A stretch of DNA of 47,363 bases from Algoriphagus antarcticus (GTDB taxonomy: Bacteria > Bacteroidota > Bacteroidia > Cytophagales > Cyclobacteriaceae): assembly GCF_002150685.1 (NCBI RefSeq), contig NZ_MSSW01000033.1, positions 1 to 47,363 of the forward strand, read 5' to 3'. Under the pieces are notes generated by a model. It ran no database searches and was not told where the DNA came from. It saw nothing but the letters and a program-made list of their open reading frames with translations. This document shows positions 10,771 through 19,459 of the stretch, in pieces. Numbering within the stretch: position 1 is the stretch's first letter; each line of letters starts with the position of its first letter. A program made the position numbers and the translations under genes.

Positions 10771-11678
10771 GTTTAAAATTATTAAATCAAGCTTATCTTA
10801 CATGGCCCAACCGTTTGACGCTGAAATTGAAAAGGTAACACATAATTAGGCTATATTTTATGGTCAATGTTGATGCGACACCTCCAACAAATATTGGAGA
10901 ATAGATGATTTGAAATTATGTAGGGGAATTAATGTTGATGTTGAAATTTAAAGCAGATGCAGACAAAGTAAAATGGAGGAGTTGATGATGGTGGTGAAGT
11001 ATAAGTTTTGACATAAACTGACTTGCCGGGCTGGAAAATCGGTGAAATACCTATTTGGATTGAGTCGGGATTTCAGGGGTCTTTCGAATGATTCAGCGTC
11101 AAGAAAGTGGTCTGAATATCCCTGAAGAGTTCAATAAAGACAGAAGTCAAATTTATTCTTTTCCCGTTCAGACTTATTCTGAAAGGATTTCTTTTTGGTT
11201 TGAAATAGCTATACAAGCCCAACCATTTTGGAATCTATAAAGTATAGGTTTTCGGTAGGTGGCTGCCTTTTGACGGCTCTGGTTTGGGAATTCTCTGGTC
11301 ACTCACCATGGTTTCTTTGCCACAGCAGGGACAGTATCTGGGATTATAAAGTGTAAGAATTCGGGATTCTTTTTCAGTCAGCAGCAATATCAATGCCTAG
11401 GGATCAGCGGCATTATTAGTTTTTTTTACCAAACTTCCTATAATCCCGCAGTGCCTGATCACAACCAATTCATTGTGTATAATCCCGATCCTCGGGCTAG
11501 TTAATTAATGAAACTTGCTCTCAATCTCCAGATTGTCCAGTATCATTTCCAGCTTTTGGGTTTCCTATCGATTGTCATTTTAGATGAAGGTGATCGTCTG
11601 TGTGCCAAAACCCAGAATCCGGAAACACAATTGTGATAATCGAATACACACTCTGTGGAATAGTATCTTAAAAAATCG
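10771..11678. other. Decayed non-coding stretch between the Tc gene and the Sus operon
   Basis: No intact gene is visible here. From 10801 a short plus-strand reading starts with MAQPFDAEIEKVTHN and stops, and stop-riddled but protein-like stretches continue to about 11240 (for example an open run reading DLPGWKIGEIPIWIESGFQG near 11020). This looks like an eroded gene rather than random spacer, but I cannot name it. The right half holds the IS91-type remnant listed separately. Confidence 0.5.
11235..11495 (-). pseudogene. Remnant of IS91-family (Y2) transposase C-terminus
   Basis: Read on the minus strand, two short segments in neighbouring frames resemble the end of IS91/IS801-type transposases. 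About 11471-11420 reads ELVVIRHCGIIGSLVKKT, like the conserved 'F-V-x-I-R-H-x-G-x-L-S' segment. About 11360-11305 reads LYNPRYCPCCGKETMV, like the C-terminal CPxC-G-x-M zinc knuckle, and continues to a stop at 11235-11237. A frame change and a stop separate the two pieces, and the catalytic tyrosine region is absent. It is therefore a dead fragment, probably a scar of an old insertion. The assignment rests on short motifs only. Confidence 0.5.
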
Positions 11679-11712
11679 AAAAAGGCTACTCCAATTTGGG
11701 GTAGCCTTTTTT
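11679..11712 (-). terminator. Rho-independent terminator of the Sus operon
   Basis: An 11-bp perfect stem (AAAAAGGCTAC 11679-11689 with GTAGCCTTTTT 11701-11711) is extended by a T-G and two C-G pairs around an AATTT loop. It starts 23 bp beyond the SusD stop. Runs of A and T on the two sides mean it could work in both directions and also insulate the operon from the decayed region. Confidence 0.85.
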
Positions 11713-11734
11713 ATTTTAAGGTTGGTAAAGACTC

Positions 11735-13273
11735 TTAATTGTATCCAGGGTTTTGATACATCCTTTCAGGATCCAGTTGATATTCATCAAAGGGGATAGG
11801 GTAGTAGCGATCCTTAGTACTGATGTTTTGCAGATTTGCCTGTCCATATTCTGATTGATTTTTACTTTGGAAGTAATCCACCAGTTCTTCTTTGGTAAAA
11901 GCTCTGAGCAGGTCATACCAACGTTTTTGCTCGAAGGCTAACTCAACTCTTCTTTCGTGCAAAATTGCCAATTTTAACGTTGGAAACTCGGACGAGTAGG
12001 CTGGATCCTGCATCGCTTTTTCGTAGAGTGGCAAGCCGGCTCTTTCGCGTACTTGATTTAGAAAACCAATAGCTTCTGCGTCATTGCCCAGTTGCATGTT
12101 TACTTCTGCGAGTAGAAGAATCACATCGGCAAAACGCATCATAATATGGTTATTTCCGCCCCAGCCATTCACTCCAGCTGCATCGCTTACATCTCTGTAT
12201 TTGGTTATAAACCATTGCTGAACGGTCGGCGCTGGCGCAAATTTCACGGAAAATTCTTTTCGGGGATCGTTCTGTTCATACTCATTGACCAAATCCAAAT
12301 TTACTCGGGTTCCTGCTCCAGTGGATGGGCGCTGCGAGTTGATGGTTTCTCCCAAAGCCTGATTGTTTCTTGCTATAGTTGAGCTCAAGTTCGGATCACT
12401 TTGTCTATAAACGATCTGAAAGATCAATTCAGGGTTCGTGGATTTCTGGTCTACATCAAACACTGACGCGTAACTGATGTCCTTAAGATCTCCAAAGCTT
12501 CTTAGGCTATAGGCTTCAGTTAGATTTTGTCTGGAGAGGTTGAAATATGCTGATGGGTCTTGTCCCGGGATGTTGTTACTTCCCATTGTCAAATAAACCT
12601 CGCCAAGTAGGGCGTAAGCAGCCACCTTCGATACTCGCCCTTTTCCTGATAAGGGTTGGATATTAGGAAGAGTACTCGCAATTGCTGCTTGAAGATCTGC
12701 TACGATAAGTGCATATACATTCTCTTCTGTCTCACGGTAAGTAAGCTCTGCCAATTGATCTGGTGTGTCAATTTGCTCAGTTATCACCGGTACCTGTCCC
12801 CATTTGCGCACCAAATGATAGTAAGTCAACGCACGGAGAAATTTAGCCTCAGCCATGTGTGAACTTTTCAGACTTTCATTGGTGTAGTTCACATCCTCCA
12901 TGTTGTTGAGAACATAATTGGCTCTGGAGATACTAGTGTATAAGGCAGACCAATAGGATTTCAGGTAGGTATTACTCGGCAAAAGGGAGAAATCATTAAA
13001 CTGGAAAGGTTCACCTGCATTGGACTGATTGTCATTTCGCCCCATGTCGTCACTTCTCTCATCACTGTATAAGGCACTACCTTCACCCAATGCACTATTG
13101 CTGCGTATTGCAGAATAGATGCCGTTTACCGCTAATTCTACATCCGTTTCTGTTTTGAGGAAAGTAACTGCAGATACTGCATTTGGATCTGAAAGATCCA
13201 GAAATTCTTCGCCACATCCCTGTAATCCTATCAAGGCTATGAGTACAATAACTAATTTGCTATAAAATTTCAT
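11735..13273 (-). CDS. SusD/RagB-family nutrient-uptake outer-membrane lipoprotein
   Basis: A 512-residue SusD-like protein that would cap the adjacent SusC channel on the outer face of the outer membrane and bind its substrate. The N-terminus is a lipoprotein signal with lipobox LQGC (acylated Cys20). It is followed by the usual start EEFLDLSDPNAVSAVTF, an N-terminal TPR-like helical half with FLRALTYYHLVRKWGQVPV near 150, and the C-terminal RagB/SusD motifs MMRFADVILLLAEVNMQLG, LHERRVELAFEQKRWYDLLR and the terminal YYPIPFDE...NPGYN. Length is typical. It lies 21 bp after SusC as the last gene of the unit. The substrate is not deducible; no glycoside hydrolase is nearby. Confidence 0.95.
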   Translation of the reverse strand: MKFYSKLVIVLIALIGLQGCGEEFLDLSDPNAVSAVTFLKTETDVELAVNGIYSAIRSNSALGEGSALYSDERSDDMGRNDNQSNAGEPFQFNDFSLLPSNTYLKSYWSALYTSISRANYVLNNMEDVNYTNESLKSSHMAEAKFLRALTYYHLVRKWGQVPVITEQIDTPDQLAELTYRETEENVYALIVADLQAAIASTLPNIQPLSGKGRVSKVAAYALLGEVYLTMGSNNIPGQDPSAYFNLSRQNLTEAYSLRSFGDLKDISYASVFDVDQKSTNPELIFQIVYRQSDPNLSSTIARNNQALGETINSQRPSTGAGTRVNLDLVNEYEQNDPRKEFSVKFAPAPTVQQWFITKYRDVSDAAGVNGWGGNNHIMMRFADVILLLAEVNMQLGNDAEAIGFLNQVRERAGLPLYEKAMQDPAYSSEFPTLKLAILHERRVELAFEQKRWYDLLRAFTKEELVDYFQSKNQSEYGQANLQNISTKDRYYPIPFDEYQLDPERMYQNPGYN

Positions 13274-13294
13274 GTCGTAATTCTCTTTTGGTGA

Positions 13295-16200
13295 TTAAAA
13301 GGTTAGTTTCAGTCCTAGGTTAAAGGAACGCATCAATGGATACTTACCATAATCCACACCTGGGGTTAGGTTGGCTCCATCGTTATAATCAACCTCAGGA
13401 TTGTAACCCAAATAATTGGTGAAGGTGAATACGTTATCTACACCTGCGTAGAGACGAAGTCCTGAAATGGATAAACGCTCTAGCGTAGCCATATTTCTCA
13501 AAGTATAACCCACCGTAATATTTGTGATTCTAAGGAATGATCCGTCTTGGATATAGAAAGTGGAAAGTCTGCTAGAATTACTTTGAGTTCCTCCTCGGGA
13601 AGCTTTATAAACCCAACCATTTCCTGGATTGTTGGCATCACGATAGCGATCATCTACGACTGCATATTGATTGCCCGAGGCTTCCATATTGAACAGGTAA
13701 TAATCCTGACCGTCAAGTACTTCATTACCCTGAGAACCATTCATGGATACAGCAAAATCAAAGCTTTTATAATTACCGGTTACAGACATTCCATAAGTGA
13801 AGTCAGGGTAGGGAGAACCGACAACCGTCTTGTCTTCATCATTTACAATACCGTCTCCATTTACATCTTCAAAATAAAGATCACCTGCATGCAAAGGAGT
13901 ACTGGAAGACAATGATCTTGGTGGACCCTTTATTTCATATCCTTCAGGGAAAGACTGAGTAGCTGGATCGTACACGGCATTATCAGCAGCAATATTGTCC
14001 AAGTCACTTTCCTGAACCATGCCATCTACCTTAAATCCGTAAAACATACCAATTGACTGCCCGGTGGTGGTAATATGAGTCAAATAGGAACGCTCGGCAC
14101 CTCTCGAAAGAATCGTACTACCACCACCAAGATCCAATACTTTATTTCGGTTTAGCGAGAAATTTCCACTGATATTTAAGTCGAAATCCTGTTTGGAAAT
14201 CACAACAGCGTCTACTTGCAGGTCAATTCCTTTGTTCTCAACTTTAGAGTCTTGCAGATTTGTCAAGATGGATGTTGTCCCTGAAATTGCTGAGATTGGT
14301 CGGTTAAACAGTAGGTTGAAGGAACGACTGCTGTAGGCATTAGCAATGATTGATAATCTTCCATCAAATAATTCAGTGTCAATACCTAAGTTGAATTGAC
14401 TTGTAGATTCCCAGCCTAGTGCTTGATCACGCAATGACTGAGGGTAAACTGATGAAGCGATGTTTCCATTTCCGAACACTACACCTTGTGGGCTGGATAC
14501 TACTTGCAAGTAGTTGTAGTTACCGATATTGTTGTTTCCACTAAGACCCCAGCTAGCGCGAAGTTTTAGAGAAGAGCCTTCTCCCAGCCAGTCATTGTAA
14601 AAGCCTTCGTTGGAAATATTCCATGCAGCAGAAACTGATGGGAAATTTCCATAACGATTGAGCGGGCCAAATCTTGATGAACCGTCTCTACGAAAAGAAG
14701 CTGTCAAATAATAGCGGCTATCATAGTTGTAACCAACTCTTGCTAGGTAGGAGAGCAAAGTGTTCCTAGATTTCCCTGTTCCTCCATTCATTTGAAAATT
14801 TGCGGGATCCGCACCCTTGCCTGTTATTTCTTTGATATTGTCATTTTCAAAGCCTTTGGAAGTAACGCTGATTACGTCAATATCGGTAGCTTGAATGGTG
14901 TATCCTGCAAGGGCATTCAGTGAGTGTTTGTTAAAGTCTTTCAGGTAGCTAAAGGTGAATTCTCCCAATTTATCACGCTGATTGAGTGTTTGAGAAATGG
15001 CATAAGCCGCAGCTTTTGCCTGATCTGAATTGGGAGGGTTTGCGCCGCTACTAAGACTGGTTGGCTTGTAGAACTCGTATTTTTCGTTGTAATTTTGCAT
15101 TCCTAGGTTGGCTTTGAAAGTCAATCCCTCCAGCAGGTCGTAGCTCGCATTCACGTTGTAGGTGCTTCGCTGTCCCAATCGGTTGATTTTGGTCTCACTT
15201 GCCAGAGCCAACGGGTTTTCTATAGACTGAAAACCATAGGCTGAGGATAGAGATGCCGCTTCATTTTTGGACAATGTACCATCTTCATTGTATGCTTTGA
15301 ATATTGGCATGTATATCAATGCTCCCAAGATTGGTCCTTGATTGAAGCGACCTTCTTGTACTTCTTGGTTGTCATTGGTGGTTAAGGAAACATTTGCACC
15401 AACTCTAAAACGCTCACTTACTTCTGAATCTATATTTACCCGAAGATTTAATCTTTCCTGTCCAGTAGTCTGAATAATACCAGGTTGATTTTGGTAACCG
15501 CCACTTACGAAATATCGTGCTTTCTTGTTTCCTCCACTGATTGCCAAATTGTAGCGTTGCGTATGGGCTGTCTGATAAAGTACATTCTGCCAGTCGGTAT
15601 TGTATTGGGGCGCAATAGCCTGCTGGTTTGCAAAGTCATAGAATTCTGTTGGAATACTTACCCCTCCAGCATTTCCCACATTGGCTACCCTTACATTGTT
15701 CGGATCAGAATACATAGCCTCACTCCATGTTCTGCCTGCATTTTCGATTAGGTTACGGTAGTTATTATTTCTGGCATCTATCAATAAATCCACAAACTGG
15801 GTGGAATTTAGAAGCTTTATTTTCTTTTCCAGTTGTTGCGTTCCAGACATAAAATCAAACTCAACTTTGGCCTGTCCTTCTTTACCTCTTTTCGTAGTGA
15901 TGAGAACAACGCCTCCTGAAGCTCTGGATCCATAGATGGCCGCGGAGGCTGCATCTTTCAAAATATCAATTGACTCAATGTCATTCGGATTGATGTACAC
16001 ATCATTACCAGCTGGATAGCCATCAATAACATAAAGCGGTGCTGAGCTTGCATTGATGGAACCGATGCCTCTCACACGCACTTTGGTAGTTTCATAAGGA
16101 GCACCGGAAACTTGCGATACCTGCACACCTGCGACTTTTCCCACAAGTGCTTGACCTACTGTCGGAGTAGTTAGGTTGAGATCCCTTGCTTTTACATTAG

Positions 16201-16561
16201 AGACGGCTCCTGTGAGGTCGGATTTTCTTAATGTTTGGTAACCGATCACGACTACTTCTTCCAGAGAAAGATCTTCTCCCACTAATCGGATATCAATTGA
16301 TTGACGCCCACTGACTAATATTTCCTGGGCTGAATATCCCATCAGAGTAAAAACTAGCTCTGCGTCCTGACCGGTGGTGAGGCTGTATTTTCCCGTTGGA
16401 TCTGAAATGTCATAATTGTTGGTGCCTTTTTCAAATACCGATACGCCCTCCAGGGTGGCACCATTGCTATCGGTAATGGTTCCTTCTACGCTTGTTTGGG
16501 CAAATATTTTGCCTACAAAGAATAGAAATAACAGTGAAAATGTCAATAAACTTTTCATCAT
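13295..16561 (-). CDS. SusC/RagA-family TonB-linked outer-membrane transporter
   Basis: A 1088-residue TonB-dependent receptor of the SusC type. Visible parts: a signal peptide (MMKSLLTFSLLFLFFVGKIFAQ); a carboxypeptidase-regulatory-like domain (about 25-105); the TonB-box-like EEVVVIGYQTLRKSDLTGAV with the start of the plug; the plug with VRVRGIGSINASSAPLYVIDG and DIESIDILKDAASAAIYGSR; and then a 22-strand-type barrel. EDVNGDGIVNDEDKTVVGSP near the C-terminal third is the Ca-binding-like loop common in SusC proteins. It pairs with the SusD gene directly downstream, and a propeller-like secreted protein is encoded 29 bp upstream. No anti-sigma/ECF pair accompanies it, and no STN domain is visible, so regulation by transmembrane sigma signalling is unlikely. 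Confidence 0.95.
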   Translation of the reverse strand: MMKSLLTFSLLFLFFVGKIFAQTSVEGTITDSNGATLEGVSVFEKGTNNYDISDPTGKYSLTTGQDAELVFTLMGYSAQEILVSGRQSIDIRLVGEDLSLEEVVVIGYQTLRKSDLTGAVSNVKARDLNLTTPTVGQALVGKVAGVQVSQVSGAPYETTKVRVRGIGSINASSAPLYVIDGYPAGNDVYINPNDIESIDILKDAASAAIYGSRASGGVVLITTKRGKEGQAKVEFDFMSGTQQLEKKIKLLNSTQFVDLLIDARNNNYRNLIENAGRTWSEAMYSDPNNVRVANVGNAGGVSIPTEFYDFANQQAIAPQYNTDWQNVLYQTAHTQRYNLAISGGNKKARYFVSGGYQNQPGIIQTTGQERLNLRVNIDSEVSERFRVGANVSLTTNDNQEVQEGRFNQGPILGALIYMPIFKAYNEDGTLSKNEAASLSSAYGFQSIENPLALASETKINRLGQRSTYNVNASYDLLEGLTFKANLGMQNYNEKYEFYKPTSLSSGANPPNSDQAKAAAYAISQTLNQRDKLGEFTFSYLKDFNKHSLNALAGYTIQATDIDVISVTSKGFENDNIKEITGKGADPANFQMNGGTGKSRNTLLSYLARVGYNYDSRYYLTASFRRDGSSRFGPLNRYGNFPSVSAAWNISNEGFYNDWLGEGSSLKLRASWGLSGNNNIGNYNYLQVVSSPQGVVFGNGNIASSVYPQSLRDQALGWESTSQFNLGIDTELFDGRLSIIANAYSSRSFNLLFNRPISAISGTTSILTNLQDSKVENKGIDLQVDAVVISKQDFDLNISGNFSLNRNKVLDLGGGSTILSRGAERSYLTHITTTGQSIGMFYGFKVDGMVQESDLDNIAADNAVYDPATQSFPEGYEIKGPPRSLSSSTPLHAGDLYFEDVNGDGIVNDEDKTVVGSPYPDFTYGMSVTGNYKSFDFAVSMNGSQGNEVLDGQDYYLFNMEASGNQYAVVDDRYRDANNPGNGWVYKASRGGTQSNSSRLSTFYIQDGSFLRITNITVGYTLRNMATLERLSISGLRLYAGVDNVFTFTNYLGYNPEVDYNDGANLTPGVDYGKYPLMRSFNLGLKLTF

Positions 16562-16590
16562 TCAATTAGTAATTAGGTTGATTTATATGA

Positions 16591-17469
16591 TTACCAGGTT
16601 ATTTGGGTAATAGCTGCGTTGTTTTTGCGGGATGATGAGACTGCAAGACCTTGATTTTTGTCTCCGAAAAGAGTAAATCCTTCTAGTTCATCCGCAGGAT
16701 CGAAGTCTATCTGCTTTAAAACCACTTCTTTGCCGGCTTTCATGGAGGCTTCAAGATCCAAATATGTTAGTCTCCATTTTCTGCCTTCGATTTGATTTTG
16801 GATGAGTACAAGAATTCCTTTTTCAGCAATCCAGTGCAGATTTTGCACCCAAGCTGAGCAGGTGAATTTGCCTACCAACACACCATCTTCACTTGTCTTT
16901 TTTGCCGTGATTAGAGCTTCTGGATCATACAGGCGAACTTCATTACCCTTAGGCCCATAGTCAGAGGTAGCGACCACAGATTTACCTTGATAGGTTACGT
17001 ATTCTGGCCGAGTTCCTTGCACACATGCATCATCGTCAATCGTAGCAAGGAGATTTCCATCCAGGGTTTTGGTTTTCATCAAACCATCCCAGTCTATGGC
17101 ATGAATCACAGCCTTCCATTTGGTCCCTTCTTTATTCAGTCTGATTGAATTGCCGATGAATGTGGTGTTTTTGCCATTCCAAGCTATTCCTGTCGGATGA
17201 TTGATCAGGTCTTTTCCATCAATGGTGAATTGGTATTCCAGTCCAGCATAGCTCAGCGTATCATCAGTGCTGTATTTTCTCATCATTCCAATCTCTCGAT
17301 CACCGTAGACATATAAATCATCTGCAATAGCTGAAACTCCCTGGGCCGCACCAAGACTGTCCAGCGTCAGGATTCGTATGATTGACATTTCCTGTGCGTA
17401 TAAGCAAGCAAGCGGCACAATTGTAAGTACTGTAAAGGAAATCGCAACTTTTAATAATTGAGTTTTCAT
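16591..17469 (-). CDS. Secreted beta-propeller-like protein of unknown function in the YdcF-Sus operon
   Basis: I do not recognise a named family. The 292-residue product begins with a signal peptide (MKTQLLKVAISFTVLTIVPLACLYAQ). It then shows repeated four-strand-like units with Asp/Gly turns, such as QGVSAIADDLYVYGDREIGM, HPTGIAWNGKNTTFIGNSIR, RPEYVTYQGKSVVATSDYGP and DELEGFTLFGDKNQGLAVSS. This pattern fits a small beta-propeller of the SMP-30/NHL/phytase-esterase-like kind. It ends in beta sequence without a T9SS tail. It starts 5 bp after the YdcF-like gene and ends 29 bp before SusC, so co-transcription is very likely. A periplasmic or surface accessory for the imported compound is an inference. 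Confidence 0.7.
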   Translation of the reverse strand: MKTQLLKVAISFTVLTIVPLACLYAQEMSIIRILTLDSLGAAQGVSAIADDLYVYGDREIGMMRKYSTDDTLSYAGLEYQFTIDGKDLINHPTGIAWNGKNTTFIGNSIRLNKEGTKWKAVIHAIDWDGLMKTKTLDGNLLATIDDDACVQGTRPEYVTYQGKSVVATSDYGPKGNEVRLYDPEALITAKKTSEDGVLVGKFTCSAWVQNLHWIAEKGILVLIQNQIEGRKWRLTYLDLEASMKAGKEVVLKQIDFDPADELEGFTLFGDKNQGLAVSSSRKNNAAITQITW

Positions 17470-17474
17470 ACTGT

Positions 17475-18728
17475 CTAAGGATCTAATGGTTCGTCGGCAT
17501 CAATCTGAAGCGAGGAGCTCAGAGGGTAGAACTCCGCAATGGTAGCCGAAAGACGTTTTCCGTTTCGGTATGTAGAGTAGCCCAATTCTTTGATAGAGCG
17601 TGTTTGCAAGACTTCTGAATAGATATAATTGCTTTGTGCTGGAGTGGTGACAGTAATCGAGGGACGATCAATGGGAAAACCATAGCGGAACATGATTCTA
17701 GCCGTGTTTCGCATGTTTGTTGTTGTATGGCGCGCATGAGGATCTATCAAAATTGCTGATTCAGGAGCTCCTAGTTTTAGTAGGTACTTTTTCATCTCAA
17801 TTGCCTCATTATGCTGGACCTTGTAAGGGTGAACATTGCCACCTGAAACAATAATAAAGGGAGCCATTCCATCTTGAAATGCTTGGAATGCGAGTTTACA
17901 GCGTAAAATTCCTCCGGCGCTGATACTATCTAAATAATTGTCGGTACCTGCCCCGGGAATTAAAATCAACGGATAGTCGAAATCATCCCAGTCAATGGAT
18001 TTTGCACGGTTGTATGCCAATTGGTTTACTGTAAGATGCATGGGTTCAAAATCTCCCGCTCGATCCATTCCGGCCATTTCCAATGCATCCATCGCATAAG
18101 TGAGCGTAGTAGAGAAAAAAAGTTTTGAATGCTGGGTTTTCAAATACACCAATTCGTTGAGTGCCTGAATGTTTGCCGTATAATTCGAGGACGGCACATT
18201 CATACCTAGCGAATCAATTTTTGGATAGTTGGGCTTTTCCCCTTTCGCATACACAGTTATGATGTGATTGAGTGTATTTGCGTCCTGTCTCCATGCGTTT
18301 GCTATCCAAGCAGCTGGATCATTTTCTTCCTGGATCTGGTACATACCTGAAGGAGCAATGTGGTCCTTGATCAGCTTGGACAGGATGGGGTTTTGGGTTG
18401 TAAGATCGTGAAGACGCTTAGCTATTTTCTCTACTTCTTCTTTAGTAAATAAAAGTGTCAGAGGATAGCAGGTGCCGTCCTTTCCACAATTGACAAGAGA
18501 TTCTGCCAACTCATTTTTTTTTATCTCAGCAATATCTTCCAGAACTTGATCTGACTTTAGCAATTCATTTACTGCTTGAGTTTCCTCCATCAAAGTAAGT
18601 AAGTAGACGTTTTTAGCTTGGGTGACAGGTATACCTTCTACCCAGCTATAAGATCTATCGGGTTGAGTTTGTGCATTGAGGCATGTATTCCCTAGCAGTA
18701 GGAGCACAAATGATATGAGGGTTTTCAT
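17475..18728 (-). CDS. YdcF/SanA-like (DUF218) protein with a long secreted N-terminal extension
   Basis: The C-terminal part (about 245-400) is a DUF218/YdcF fold. YPLILIPGAGTDNYLDSISA stands where these proteins have the first strand and Gly-rich loop. APFIIVSGGNVHPYKVQHNE is the typical 'IIVSGG' strand followed by the conserved Glu (EAIEMKKYLLKLGAPESAI). ARHTTTNMRNTARIM replaces the usual 'SRNTxENA' stretch. Unlike the small YdcF proteins of about 250 residues, it is 417 residues long with a signal peptide (MKTLISFVLLLLGNTCLNAQ) and about 210 residues of mostly helical sequence before the fold. No membrane anchor is visible beyond the signal, so it should be periplasmic. It is the first gene of the four-gene minus-strand unit. 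YdcF can bind S-adenosylmethionine and SanA affects envelope permeability, but the function here is unknown. Confidence 0.8.
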   Translation of the reverse strand: MKTLISFVLLLLGNTCLNAQTQPDRSYSWVEGIPVTQAKNVYLLTLMEETQAVNELLKSDQVLEDIAEIKKNELAESLVNCGKDGTCYPLTLLFTKEEVEKIAKRLHDLTTQNPILSKLIKDHIAPSGMYQIQEENDPAAWIANAWRQDANTLNHIITVYAKGEKPNYPKIDSLGMNVPSSNYTANIQALNELVYLKTQHSKLFFSTTLTYAMDALEMAGMDRAGDFEPMHLTVNQLAYNRAKSIDWDDFDYPLILIPGAGTDNYLDSISAGGILRCKLAFQAFQDGMAPFIIVSGGNVHPYKVQHNEAIEMKKYLLKLGAPESAILIDPHARHTTTNMRNTARIMFRYGFPIDRPSITVTTPAQSNYIYSEVLQTRSIKELGYSTYRNGKRLSATIAEFYPLSSSLQIDADEPLDP

Positions 18729-19459
18729 TCTACAAAGGACTGAATTAAGCGCCCGACAACGGGCCGAAAAAGTGTTATAAGTTTATTAATTTACTGCCTT
18801 GAAAATTTGATTTCTAGTTAGTGGTTGAGCTGAAAATGAGTTCAGAACAGATAAAATATTTTTTAAGAATTTAGTTGTCGGATTGAATTATCGCCTTACA
18901 TTGCTGTTAAAATCTAAGTTTATATTGTCCAGTTATTGGATTTGTATAATGATGATGTGGTTATTTGGCTATAAGATTTGAGTTAGAATTTTTCTAGATC
19001 CTAGATTAATACTCTGTTACCAGAAATCGATGTGTTCAGATTGTGAGCATTAAATGTTAACCCAAAATCAAGTTACACCAGTGGATCAAATGTGCTTTTC
19101 TGAACGAGTGGTTCCGAATGGAGAGATGAATGAGCTGTAATAGACATGATGCTGTCCTCATGTTTTACATAAATATATCCCAATCGAGGCCTTGGGCTCG
19201 ATGCTGCAATGAGTTTCTTTTAAAGAATTCAAATTTTGGGCAGATCAACCTTATTATAATTCCTGAACACTTTTTTAATTAGTTCACAATCGCTCATTTT
19301 CGAAGCGGGCAGCACGCCTTTTATTTTTATTAACTTCTATGCATTTAAAGATAAAAAACTTAACCGCGCTTGTTTTCCTTTCCTACACAGGTGGGCCATT
19401 GGCAAGTACTTTGTAATTGATGAATTCAGCTATCAATTTATAAACTATACTTCATTAAC
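18729..19459. promoter_or_regulatory. Divergent intergenic region between the YdcF-Sus operon and the dehydrogenase
   Basis: About 730 bp without a credible gene must hold the start sites for both the minus-strand operon and the plus-strand dehydrogenase. I found no convincing Bacteroidota TTTG/TAnnTTTG promoter pair on either strand. Two small hairpins are visible. One is GCCCG-ACAA-CGGGC (18753-18766), about 25 bp upstream of the YdcF start and so in its probable leader. The other is ATCGAG-N8-CTCGAT (19183-19202). Neither is followed by a T-run. Confidence 0.4.
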
